From the NCBI RefSeq assembly GCF_030316765.1, contig NZ_JASZYT010000010.1, positions 248,001-312,000 of the forward strand: 64,000 nucleotides of DNA. Reading direction: 5' to 3'. The translations under genes and the position numbers were made by a program. Under the pieces are notes generated by a model. The model was not told the origin of the DNA. It saw nothing but the letters and a program-made list of their open reading frames with translations, and made no database searches. Position 1 is the first letter of the stretch. The number at the start of each line of letters is the position of its first letter. The stretch is from Variovorax saccharolyticus (GTDB lineage: Bacteria > Pseudomonadota > Gammaproteobacteria > Burkholderiales > Burkholderiaceae_C). Of the stretch, positions 26,339 to 34,027 are shown one piece after another.

Positions 26339-27478
26339 ATGACCACGCCGGACCGCCCTCGCGCGATCATCGCCGGCGGCTCGCTCAGCGGCCTGTTCGC
26401 GGCGACCACCCTGCGTGCCGTCGGCTGGGATGTCGCGGTCTTCGAGCGCTCGCCGGACGCACTCGACAGCCGCGGCGGCGGCATCGTGCTGCAGCCCGAC
26501 GTGCTGGCCGCCTTTCGCTTTGCCGGCGTCGGCCACGCCGACGCGCTGGGCGTGCGATCGGGCGACCGCATCTACCTCGACGCCGAGGACGGCGTGATCC
26601 ACCGCTCCTGGATGCCGCAGACCCAGACCTCCTGGAACATGCTCTACGGCGCCATGCGAAGGGCATTGCCGGCCACCTGCATCCATGCGGGCGAACGGCT
26701 GGTGAGCTTCAAGCAGACGGGCGAGCGCGTGACGGCGCTGTTCGCGAGCGGCCGCCTGGAGCGAGGCGATCTGTTGATCGGCGCCGATGGCGCGGGCTCC
26801 ACCGTGCGCAGCCAGTTGCTGCCGGGGCTCAAGCCGACGTATGCAGGCTATGTCGCCTGGCGCGGGCTGGTGCCCGAGTCGGCATTGGCCCCTGCGGCTG
26901 CCGCCAGGCTCGGCAGCGCCTTCGTGTTTCAGCAAGGGCGCGACCACCTCGTGCTCGAGTACCGGGTTCCCGGCGAAGACGGGTCCGTGGCCGAAGGCGC
27001 CCGGCGCTGGAACTGGGTCTGGTACCGCAAGGTGCCCGCCGGCTTGCCGCTGACAGAGCTGCTCACCGACCGCGACGGCGTGGCACACGCGTTCTCCTTG
27101 CCGCCCGACGCGCTGCGGGATGCACCGATCGCCGCCTTGCGGCGAGATGCGCGGCAACTGCTGGCGCCGAGCCTGCGCGAACTGGTGCTCGCCACCGAAG
27201 CGCCCTTCATTCAAGCCATTCTCGACCTGGCGGTCCCGCGCATGGTGTTCGGACGCACCGTGCTGATCGGCGATGCCGCCTTCGTGCCGCGACCGCACAC
27301 CGCAGGCAGCACGGCGAAGGCGGCAGCCGACGCGCTATCGCTCGCGAAGGCCGTGGCGCCGGGCCAGCGCGCCATCGACACCCGCTTGGCGGCCTGGGGA
27401 GCAGAACAGTTGAACGCCGGTGCCTGGATGGGCGAACGGGGCATTTCGATGGGCAACGAGATCATGGGGATCGCATGA
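26339..27478 (+). CDS. FAD-dependent monooxygenase (2,6-dihydroxypyridine hydroxylase-like)
   Basis: A 379-residue flavoprotein hydroxylase. The dinucleotide-binding motif is IIAGGSLSGLFAATTLR (GGSLSG at 13-18, acidic end of strand 2 at E36), and the second FAD motif is VLIGDAAFVPRPHTAGSTAK. The GGSLSGL start and RGGGIVLQP block resemble 2,6-dihydroxypyridine 3-hydroxylase and related single-component aromatic hydroxylases that use NAD(P)H. It stands alone, 195 bases after the LysR gene; nothing else is visible in that gap. Substrate unknown. Confidence 0.85.
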   Translation: MTTPDRPRAIIAGGSLSGLFAATTLRAVGWDVAVFERSPDALDSRGGGIVLQPDVLAAFRFAGVGHADALGVRSGDRIYLDAEDGVIHRSWMPQTQTSWNMLYGAMRRALPATCIHAGERLVSFKQTGERVTALFASGRLERGDLLIGADGAGSTVRSQLLPGLKPTYAGYVAWRGLVPESALAPAAAARLGSAFVFQQGRDHLVLEYRVPGEDGSVAEGARRWNWVWYRKVPAGLPLTELLTDRDGVAHAFSLPPDALRDAPIAALRRDARQLLAPSLRELVLATEAPFIQAILDLAVPRMVFGRTVLIGDAAFVPRPHTAGSTAKAAADALSLAKAVAPGQRAIDTRLAAWGAEQLNAGAWMGERGISMGNEIMGIA

Positions 27479-27539
27479 TGTGGCCCATGGTCGTCGACGA
27501 CGGCCCCACCCGCATCTCTCCACTCGTGAGGACACCGAA

Positions 27540-27848
27540 ATGACCAGGCAATGCACGCACACCGCAGGCATCCGGCAAGTGCTGCCCAGCGCCAAGGGCT
27601 GCGAGGAATGCCTCAAGACCGGCAGCAACTGGGTCCATCTCCGGCTGTGCCGGACCTGCGGCCACGTGGGCTGCTGCGACGAGTCGCCCAACCGCCATGC
27701 GCGCGCGCACTTCCATGCGACATCGCACCCTGTCATCGAAGGCTACGACCCGCCGGAAGGCTGGGGATGGTGCTACGTCGATCGCGTCGGGCTGGACCTC
27801 GGCGATGACACGACCCCGCAGCTCGGACCGATCCCCCGGTACTTCTGA
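27540..27848 (+). CDS. UBP-type zinc-finger protein
   Basis: A 102-residue single-domain protein with the cysteine/histidine pattern of the ubiquitin-protease-type zinc finger: C-H near the start, C-x2-C (CEEC), C-x2-C (CRTC), CC and H-x-R-H-F-H-x3-H blocks (HVGCC, HARAHFHATSHP). Bacterial versions are common but of unknown function, and no ubiquitin is expected. GAGGA lies 8 bases before the ATG. It is convergent with the fdhD remnant after only four bases. Confidence 0.85.
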   Translation: MTRQCTHTAGIRQVLPSAKGCEECLKTGSNWVHLRLCRTCGHVGCCDESPNRHARAHFHATSHPVIEGYDPPEGWGWCYVDRVGLDLGDDTTPQLGPIPRYF

Positions 27849-27852
27849 CTGT

Positions 27853-28044
27853 TCAAGTCCGGTCGTCGTGCGGACTGCCCGCGGCATACAGCACCGCGCG
27901 CGGCGCACGGCACAGGCCCCACAGGCGAACGCCGGCGAGTTGCGCCAGCCGCACGCCCATCGCGAGCGTGCCGAGCAGCTTGTCGAGTGCGTTGTGCCGG
28001 CCCACGTCTTCCATCACGTCGAGCAGGTCGCCAAGCTCCCCGGT
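27853..28044 (-). pseudogene. fdhD: fdhD remnant (formate dehydrogenase accessory protein, 3' fragment)
   Basis: The frame running into the stop at 27853 reads DLLDVMEDVGRHNALDKLLG and then LAQLAGVRLWGLCRAPRAVL. The first block is the highly conserved EDVGRHNALDK motif of FdhD, the sulfurtransferase that matures formate dehydrogenases; the second resembles the FdhD C-terminus. Roughly 40 residues that normally separate them are missing, and the whole N-terminal part, including the CxxC-loop region, is absent because the MFS paralogue occupies that position. There is no start codon or ribosome site. A decayed gene, not a functional protein. Confidence 0.7.
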
Positions 28045-29258
28045 TTTGCTTGCGGCCAGATCCGCAGCGCCAGCGCGGCAGTGGCCGCGAGCGCGGACAG
28101 CGCGCTGACCGCGATCCACCCCCATTGCGCGAGCAGCAGGGCACCCAGCGCCGAACCGACCGCCATGCCGATGAACATGCCCGTGAAGAGCACCGCATTG
28201 AGGCGGCTGCGGGCGCCGGGATCGATGCCGTAGACGATGGTCTGGTGCGCGATCAGCGCAGCCTGGATGCCGAGGTCGAAGCCCACCGCGCCGGCCGCCA
28301 GCAGCCAGAGCTGGGCGCCGGGCTGCAGCAGGCCGGCGAAGGCCATGGCCGCGAACGACAGGACGACCAGCGCGGCGCCCAGCCGGGTCACCAGTTCGGG
28401 GCCGCGCCGGTCCGCGAGGCGGCCGGCCATCGGCGCGACCAGCGCGCCGGCCGCACCCGCGAGGCCGAAGGCCCCGGCGGCGGCGGCACCGAGATGGAAG
28501 GGCTCGCCATGCAGCATCACGGCCAGCGTGGACCAGAAGGCGCTGAAGCCGACCGACAGCAGGCCCTGCGCCCAGGTGGCGCGGCGCAGTGCCCCATGCC
28601 GCTGCCACAGGCTGGCGAGCGAGCGCAGCAGCGCGCCGTAGCCCAGCTGCGTGGTCGGCCTGAAGGCCGGCAGCATGCGCCAGGCGCTGGCGCCGACCAG
28701 CGCGATGCTGGCCGCCGCCAGGACGAACATGGCGCGCCAGCCCCAATGCTCGGCGACGAAGCCGCTGACCACGCGCGACAGCAGGATCCCGAGCAGCAAT
28801 CCGGTCATGACCGTGCCGACGACCTTGCCTCGATGGACTTCCGGGGCCATCGTGGCCGCCGCCGGAACGATGTCCTGTGCCATCGTGGCCGCCAGCCCGA
28901 TGACGAGGCTGGCGCCCAGCAGGACCGCAAGCGAAGGCGCCGCGGCGGCGAGCAGCAGCGCCGCGCACAGCAGCGCGGCCTTGAGCAGGATGATGAGGCG
29001 CCGGTCGAAGCGGTCGCCCAGCGGCGCGAGAAAGAAGATGCCCAGGGCGTAGCCGACCTGCGTGAGCGTGGGCATCAGCCCGACGGCCCGGGCCGATGAG
29101 CCGATGTCGGGCCCGAGGATGCCGAGCATCGGCTGGCTGTAGTAGAGCGCCGCCACCGAGGCGCCGGCGCCGCCTGCCAGCAGCAGGACCAGCGAAGGCT
29201 TCAGCAGAGCGGCGGCCGCTACAACCCGTAGCTGCGCCGGATGGGGCGAGGTGTTCAT
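28014..29258 (-). CDS. MFS transporter, efflux type (copy 2, paralogue of 23870-25102)
   Basis: A 414-residue twelve-segment MFS protein, collinear with the copy 4 kb to the left and sharing most of its length at high identity. Start at 29258 is supported by AAGGAG nine bases upstream. Its C-terminus (PQAKPGSLATCST) differs from copy 1 and runs into the fdhD remnant in another frame, so the 3' junction looks like a recombination or insertion point. Unlike copy 1 it has no divergent LysR gene. Confidence 0.87.
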   Translation of the reverse strand: MNTSPHPAQLRVVAAAALLKPSLVLLLAGGAGASVAALYYSQPMLGILGPDIGSSARAVGLMPTLTQVGYALGIFFLAPLGDRFDRRLIILLKAALLCAALLLAAAAPSLAVLLGASLVIGLAATMAQDIVPAAATMAPEVHRGKVVGTVMTGLLLGILLSRVVSGFVAEHWGWRAMFVLAAASIALVGASAWRMLPAFRPTTQLGYGALLRSLASLWQRHGALRRATWAQGLLSVGFSAFWSTLAVMLHGEPFHLGAAAAGAFGLAGAAGALVAPMAGRLADRRGPELVTRLGAALVVLSFAAMAFAGLLQPGAQLWLLAAGAVGFDLGIQAALIAHQTIVYGIDPGARSRLNAVLFTGMFIGMAVGSALGALLLAQWGWIAVSALSALAATAALALRIWPQAKPGSLATCST

Positions 29259-29475
29259 GGCTAGGGCTCCTTGTCGATGAATGGCGGCCTCGATCCTCGG
29301 TCGGCGGCATTTCCGCTTCGCATCAAGTTCGGCTCCGGGCATTTCATCTGCAACATGGTCGTCGGCCATGAAACGACGCGGCAATCCGCGCACCCCACAG
29401 TGCATCCATGGACCCGGCAACGCATCGGCCGGCCGTTCATCTCCAACCCCGATGCAATTCACAGAGGCCGCTTTC

Positions 29476-29997
29476 ATGACCACCACACTCGAATCCACTC
29501 TCGCCCGCCGCCAGGCGCCCTTGCGCACCCCGACCGCCCTCGGCGCCGATGCCCGGCGCGACATCGGCGCCGGCCTCGCGGCCCTGCTGGCGGACAGCTT
29601 CGCGCTCTACCTGAAGACGAAGAACTTCCACTGGCACATGTCCGGCCCGCACTTTCGCGACTACCACCTGATGCTCGACGAGCAGTCGGACCAGGTCTTC
29701 GCCCTCACCGACCCGCTCGCCGAGCGCGCGCGCAAGCTCGGCGGCAGCACGCTGCGCTCGATCGGCGACATCTCGCGCCACCAGCGCCTGTCGGACAACG
29801 ATGCGCCCTTCGTCACGCCGGGCGACATGCTGGCCGAACTGCGCGAGGACAACCTGCGCCTGGTCGACTACATGCGCGCCACCCATGCGATGTGCGACGC
29901 CCATGGCGATGTCGCCACCGCGAGCCTGCTGGAGAACTGGATCGACGAGGCCGAGCGGCGCGCCTGGTTCCTGTTCGAGACCGGCCGCGCGGCCTGA
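29476..29997 (+). CDS. dps: Dps-family ferritin-like DNA-protection protein
   Basis: A 173-residue Dps/ferritin-like protein. The inter-subunit ferroxidase residues are visible in KNFHWHMSGPHF (His) and LDEQSDQVF (Asp/Glu). The four-helix core spans about residues 25-165, with a short basic-polar N-terminal tail that could contact DNA. Dps dodecamers oxidise Fe(II) with peroxide and protect DNA under oxidative stress. The 217 bases upstream hold no other gene. Convergent with a response-regulator gene across a strong hairpin. Confidence 0.9.
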   Translation: MTTTLESTLARRQAPLRTPTALGADARRDIGAGLAALLADSFALYLKTKNFHWHMSGPHFRDYHLMLDEQSDQVFALTDPLAERARKLGGSTLRSIGDISRHQRLSDNDAPFVTPGDMLAELREDNLRLVDYMRATHAMCDAHGDVATASLLENWIDEAERRAWFLFETGRAA

Positions 29998-30010
29998 ACG
30001 GACTGCACGG

Positions 30011-30034
30011 TGCGAGCCCTCGCAAGGGCTCGCA
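30011..30034. terminator. Bidirectional terminator-like hairpin after dps
   Basis: TGCGAGCCCT and AGGGCTCGCA form a perfect 10-bp stem with a CGCA loop between the converging dps and response-regulator stops. No T-tract follows on either strand, so termination would need additional factors. Confidence 0.55.
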
Positions 30035-30043
30035 TCGCGCGGC

Positions 30044-30778
30044 TCAGTGCAGCACCTGCACCTGCGGCTCGAACACGTAGCCGGCGCCGCGCTCGGTACG
30101 GATCATCTTCGGCGCCGAGGCGTCGACCTCGATCTTGCGCCGCAGCCGCAGGATCTGAACGTCGATCGAACGGTCGTACACCTCGGCGCCGTGCAGCCGC
30201 GACAGCTCCAGCAACTGGTCGCGCGACAGCACGCGCTGCGGCTGCTCGCACAGCGCCAGCAGCAGGTTGAACTCGCCGTTGCTCAGCTCGACGCGCTGCC
30301 CCTCGGGCGAGGTCAGCCGGCGCGCCAGCAGGTTGAGCTCCCAGCCCGCGAACCGATAGGCGCGGCGCTTGCTGCTGCGGACCGGCGACGCCACATCGGT
30401 GCGCGCCTGGTAGCGGCGCAGCACGGCGCGGATTCGGGCCAGCATCTCGCGGTTGCTGAAAGGCTTGGTGACGTACTCGTCGGCGGCGATCTCCAGGCCC
30501 ATCACCCGGTCGGCCTCGTCCTGCTTGCCGGTGACGATGATGACCGGCAGCTCGCTGGTGTCCCGCAGGCCGCGCGCCAGCTGCATGCCATCCTCGCCGC
30601 CCAGCCGCAGGTCGAGCATGACCAGGTCGATCACGCTGTCCTGCAGCACCGCGTTCATCTCGGCGCCGGTCGCCACGGCGGTCACCTGGAATTCGTTCTC
30701 CGACAGATAGGCCGACAGCAGCTCGCGCAGTGCCGGATCGTCGTCGACGACGAGGATGTGGGGGGAGGCTGTGTTCAT
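30044..30778 (-). CDS. OmpR-family response regulator
   Basis: A 244-residue two-component regulator. The receiver (residues 6-120) keeps the acidic pair VDDD, phosphoacceptor D56 in VMLDLRLGG, the switch Thr in IVTGK and Lys in VTKPF. The C-terminal winged helix carries the OmpR hallmarks LLLALCEQPQRVLSRDQLLEL and RTERGAGYVF. An upstream ATG at 30799 would add seven residues. No intact sensor kinase gene is adjacent; a truncated sensor N-terminus lies on the other side of the divergent receiver gene. Confidence 0.9.
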   Translation of the reverse strand: MNTASPHILVVDDDPALRELLSAYLSENEFQVTAVATGAEMNAVLQDSVIDLVMLDLRLGGEDGMQLARGLRDTSELPVIIVTGKQDEADRVMGLEIAADEYVTKPFSNREMLARIRAVLRRYQARTDVASPVRSSKRRAYRFAGWELNLLARRLTSPEGQRVELSNGEFNLLLALCEQPQRVLSRDQLLELSRLHGAEVYDRSIDVQILRLRRKIEVDASAPKMIRTERGAGYVFEPQVQVLH

Positions 30779-30936
30779 GTCGCTCGAAGCGTAATTCAAT
30801 TGGTCCTACGCGTGCCTACCGATCGATTGCAGATGAAATCTCCGGCCCCGGCTCTGACATTGCGCCGGCACCGGCATCGGCGCCAATCGGTCCCAGGGGG
30901 CGCAACGACGCCCCGGCAACGGACGGGACTGATTTC

Positions 30937-31308
30937 ATGTCGAAGATCATGGTCATCGAGGAAGATAGCGCGATGCGCGTGCTGATCTCCGAATGGCTGG
31001 CCAGCGAGGGACACGAGGTCCGCTCGGTGCCGCGGCACGACGCCGCGAGCGGCACTGTCACCGACGACGCGGTCGATCTGGTCATCCTCGACCTGCCGCA
31101 TCCGCGCTCGCGCAGCGGCGAGGCCGCCCACGCGGTCCAGGTGGTGCACGCGGCCTATCCGCAGGCGGCGGTCATCGGCATCTCGACCCTGATTGGACGC
31201 AGTCTGGGCATCGATTCCGGCGCCAGCCGCACGCTCGGCGTCAGCCGGCTGCTCGCCAAGCCCTGCACCAGGGAAGAATTGCTCGGCGCCGTGGCGGCCG
31301 CCCTGTAG
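30937..31308 (+). CDS. Stand-alone receiver-domain protein
   Basis: A 123-residue CheY-like protein divergent from the OmpR-type regulator. The key positions are kept in atypical contexts: acidic cluster E8-E9-D10, phosphoacceptor D52 (VILDLPHP), hydroxyl residues S83/T84 (GISTL) and K108 (LLAKPC). No output domain. Such proteins can act as phosphate sinks or adaptors. Its start has no strong ribosome site. It is followed after four bases by a truncated sensor-like sequence, suggesting it once formed a kinase-receiver operon. Confidence 0.75.
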   Translation: MSKIMVIEEDSAMRVLISEWLASEGHEVRSVPRHDAASGTVTDDAVDLVILDLPHPRSRSGEAAHAVQVVHAAYPQAAVIGISTLIGRSLGIDSGASRTLGVSRLLAKPCTREELLGAVAAAL

Positions 31309-31312
31309 CCGC

Positions 31313-31462
31313 ATGACGTCGGGTGAGCGCCTGAGGCAGCGGATCATTGCAGCGGGCGTGGTCCTGATTGCCGCCTTCGCCGGCTCCGCGATCTACGATG
31401 GCTGGCGGCTGCACCAGCAGATCATGATCGCGGTCGACGTCCTGCTGCGCGACACCGGCTAA
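31313..31462 (+). pseudogene. Truncated N-terminus of a membrane sensor (kinase or cyclase)
   Basis: A 49-codon frame starting four bases after the receiver gene. It encodes one membrane segment (IIAAGVVLIAAFAGSAIYDG) and then WRLHQQ and VDVLLRDTG before TAA. In-frame codons after the stop read WWETTGRSLPGDALAG. The series membrane helix, VDxLLRDT, W-x-TTGRxLP matches the start of the periplasmic sensor region of many Burkholderiales histidine kinases and diguanylate cyclases, with about 25 residues missing inside. No kinase or GGDEF domain follows. Probably a dead sensor gene; a tiny membrane peptide cannot be excluded. Confidence 0.5.
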
Positions 31463-31666
31463 TGGTGGGAGACCACCGGCCGCAGTCTGCCTGGGGACGC
31501 GCTCGCGGGTCACCGGGGAGGCGCTGGTTGGGGGAAGGCGGCGCCGCTGATTGATCGACCCTGGCGCGGACGCTCGGTTGCAGGTGAAACAAGGCGCCGC
31601 GGATTGCAATGCCGGCGCAATGCGGGAGTCCGAAAGTAGTGGCTCCACTCAACCACCGGAACTCCC

Positions 31667-32488
31667 ATGAGCACCATCACCACCGCCGACGGCACCGAGA
31701 TCTTCTACAAGGACTGGGGCAGCGGCCAGCCGATCGTCTTCAGCCATGGCTGGCCCCTGTCCTCCGACGCCTTCGAGGACCAGATGTTCTTCCTCGCCGC
31801 GCACGGTTTCCGCTGCATCGCGCACGACCGCCGCGGCCATGGTCGTTCCAGCCAACCCTGGCAAGGCAATGACATGGACACCTACGCCGACGACCTGGCG
31901 GCGCTGGTGAAGCAGCTCGACCTGAAGGACGCGATCCATGTCGGCCACTCGACCGGCGGTGGCGAGGTCGCGCGCTACATCGGCCGCCACGGCACGGCGC
32001 GCGTCGCCAAGGCGGTCCTGATCGGCGCCGTGCCGCCGCTGATGGTCAAGACCGAGGCCAACCCGGGCGGCACCCCGCTCGAAGCCTTCGACGGCATCCG
32101 CGCCGGCGTGCTGGCCGACCGCTCGCAGTTCTGGAAAGACTTGAGCATGCCCTTCTACGGCTACAACCGGCCCGGCGCCAAGGTGTCCGAAGGCGTGCGC
32201 GAGTCGTTCTGGCTGCAGGGCATGGCCGCCGGCATGCCGGCCTCGTACTTTTGCGTCAAGGCCTTCTCGGAAACCGACCTCAGCGAGGATCTGAAGAAGT
32301 TCGACGTGCCGACGCTGATCCTGCACGGCGACGACGACCAGATCGTGCCGATCGCCGACTCGGCGCTGCTCTCGGCCAAGCTCGTGAAGGGTTCCACGCT
32401 GAAGATCTACGAGGGAGCGCCGCACGGCATGTGCACGACGCGCAAGGACGAAGTGAGCGCGGACCTGCTGGCGTTCGCCAGGGGCTGA
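31667..32488 (+). CDS. Alpha/beta hydrolase, cofactor-free chloroperoxidase-like
   Basis: A 273-residue alpha/beta hydrolase of the non-haem haloperoxidase/perhydrolase type. The triad is S95 in the elbow GHSTGGG, D224 (GDDDQIVP) and H253 (APHGMC). Oxyanion region SHGWPLSSD and the RRGHGRS loop are characteristic. These enzymes act physiologically as esterases or lactonases and show perhydrolase activity in vitro. The gene is monocistronic; the 204 bases upstream contain only the sensor remnant tail and a short hairpin (31464-31477). Confidence 0.88.
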   Translation: MSTITTADGTEIFYKDWGSGQPIVFSHGWPLSSDAFEDQMFFLAAHGFRCIAHDRRGHGRSSQPWQGNDMDTYADDLAALVKQLDLKDAIHVGHSTGGGEVARYIGRHGTARVAKAVLIGAVPPLMVKTEANPGGTPLEAFDGIRAGVLADRSQFWKDLSMPFYGYNRPGAKVSEGVRESFWLQGMAAGMPASYFCVKAFSETDLSEDLKKFDVPTLILHGDDDQIVPIADSALLSAKLVKGSTLKIYEGAPHGMCTTRKDEVSADLLAFARG

Positions 32489-32532
32489 GGAAGCCGCGGC
32501 GCTGCGGCGGCTTCCCGGACGCAGCGCGTTCG

Positions 32533-32964
32533 CTACCCTGCCAGGGTGGCGAACGACGCCCGGCCGATCGCCAACAGGCGGCCGTCGCCGTCGAACAGAT
32601 CCACATCGGCCACGCCGACGGTGCGGCCATTGCGACGAACCCGCGCGACCACTTTCAAGTCGGTGTCGATCGCCGGGCGAAGGTAGTCGACGCGGAAGTT
32701 GATGGTCGGCAGCCCCCGGCCGAGCTGCATCGCCAGCGCGAAGTCGCCCACCGTGTCGATGATCGCGGCCAGCGGGCCACCATGCCACTGCCTGCTGCCG
32801 CGGCCCCGCTCGAACTCGGGCCGCATCGGCACTCGCACGGCCAGCAGCCCTTCCTCGAGGTCGAGCGATTCGGCCTTCAGGCCCAGGGTGGAGATGTAAG
32901 GCGACTCGTCGAAGTGCTGCTGCACCTGCGCCAGCGTGAAGGGCGTCACCTGCGGCGTACTCAT
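32533..32964 (-). CDS. PaaI-type hotdog thioesterase
   Basis: A 143-residue hotdog-fold protein with the PaaI-family HGG motif at 61-63 and D70 (WHGGPLAAIID), the pair that positions the thioester and the water. It should hydrolyse acyl- or aryl-CoA. Its ATG overlaps the stop of the oxidoreductase gene by four bases. It is the last gene of the long ABC/CoA-ligase operon, where a thioesterase could rescue CoA from a dead-end ester formed by the ligase. Confidence 0.85.
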   Translation of the reverse strand: MSTPQVTPFTLAQVQQHFDESPYISTLGLKAESLDLEEGLLAVRVPMRPEFERGRGSRQWHGGPLAAIIDTVGDFALAMQLGRGLPTINFRVDYLRPAIDTDLKVVARVRRNGRTVGVADVDLFDGDGRLLAIGRASFATLAG

Positions 32965-33983
32965 GGATTCACCAGCACCTTGCCGACGATGCGGCGCTGT
33001 TCGAGGCTGTCCAGCGCGCGGGTGCCATCGGCCAGCGAATAGCGCTGATCGATGGGTACTTTCAACTCGCCGCGCTGCACCTTGTCGAGCAGCGTGTGGA
33101 TGTCGTCGCGCTGCCAGCCGTTGGAGCCGCGGATCTGCAGCTCGAAGGTCCAGATGAAGCGCAGGTCTTCCTTCGGGTCGTAGCCCGCCGTGGCGCCGCA
33201 GGTCAAGGCCCGCCCGCCCACGCGCAGGGTCCTCAAGCCCTTGACCCAGGTGTCGCCGCCCGTGAAGTTGACCACCACGTCGACGCCACGCTGGGGCACC
33301 CCCTCGGGACTGCGCCTGATCGTCGGCTTGCCGTGCCGCGCATGCGAAACCTGCACGAAATCCTCCTCGGTGTAGAGGATGGTCTCGTCGGCGCCCAGCG
33401 CCTTCAGCTGCTCGGCCTTGGCGGGCGTGCCCGCGCAGGCGATCACGTAGGCACCCGCGGCCTTGCACAGCTGCAGCGCGCAGACGCCGACGCCCCCGCT
33501 CGCGCCCAGGATCAGGACTTTCTCTCCGGCCTTCACCTGGCCGATCGTGCTCACCATCCGCAGCGCGGTGCCATAGGCCACGGGCAGCGCGGCCGCTTCG
33601 TCGAAACTCACCGCGTCAGGCAATCGGATCAGCTGGTGCGCGCGCGCCCGACACAGCTCGGCGAGGCCGCCGTGCACCGTCTCCCCCATCAATCCGCCTT
33701 CGATGCGGTTGATCGGATCGACCAGTACCCGGTCGCCGATCGCCCAGCCCTCGACGCCGGCGCCGATGGAGACGATCTCGCCGGCCACGTCCAGCCCCAT
33801 GATCGCCGGCAGGGGAATGCGGATGCCGGGCATGCCGCGGCGGGTGAAGACGTCGTGGTAGTTGAGCGAGGTCGAGCGCACCCGCACCACCACGTCGCCC
33901 TCCCCCGCCACCGGGTCGGGGAAATCGGTCTCCAGCTCGAGTTGCTCGGGGCCGCCGTGCTCTCTCAGTACAAGTGCTTTCAT
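32961..33983 (-). CDS. MDR-family zinc-type oxidoreductase / NAD(P)-dependent dehydrogenase
   Basis: A 340-residue medium-chain reductase. It starts MKALVLREHGGPEQLELE, has the GroES-like domain (STSLNYHDVFTRRG, MGLDVAGEIVSIG) and the Rossmann motif ILGASGGVGVCALQLCKAAG. The classical catalytic Cys/His zinc set is not evident, so a quinone or enoyl reductase role is as likely as alcohol oxidation. A 44-base gap separates it from the DUF2817 gene, the largest spacing in this half of the operon but still compatible with co-transcription. Confidence 0.83.
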   Translation of the reverse strand: MKALVLREHGGPEQLELETDFPDPVAGEGDVVVRVRSTSLNYHDVFTRRGMPGIRIPLPAIMGLDVAGEIVSIGAGVEGWAIGDRVLVDPINRIEGGLMGETVHGGLAELCRARAHQLIRLPDAVSFDEAAALPVAYGTALRMVSTIGQVKAGEKVLILGASGGVGVCALQLCKAAGAYVIACAGTPAKAEQLKALGADETILYTEEDFVQVSHARHGKPTIRRSPEGVPQRGVDVVVNFTGGDTWVKGLRTLRVGGRALTCGATAGYDPKEDLRFIWTFELQIRGSNGWQRDDIHTLLDKVQRGELKVPIDQRYSLADGTRALDSLEQRRIVGKVLVNP

Positions 33984-34027
33984 CAGGTGTTCTCGTTGGG
34001 TTGGATTTGATTCATTGAATGGGAGGA

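Noticed and set aside
23870..27298. Continuous minus-strand frame of 1142 codons across three genes
   Set aside because: Only the MFS exporter at its end is real; the remainder is antisense to the LysR and FAD monooxygenase genes.
31464..31477. Short hairpin GGTGG-GAGA-CCACC as terminator
   Set aside because: Five-base stem without T-tract, inside the decayed sensor sequence; likely chance.
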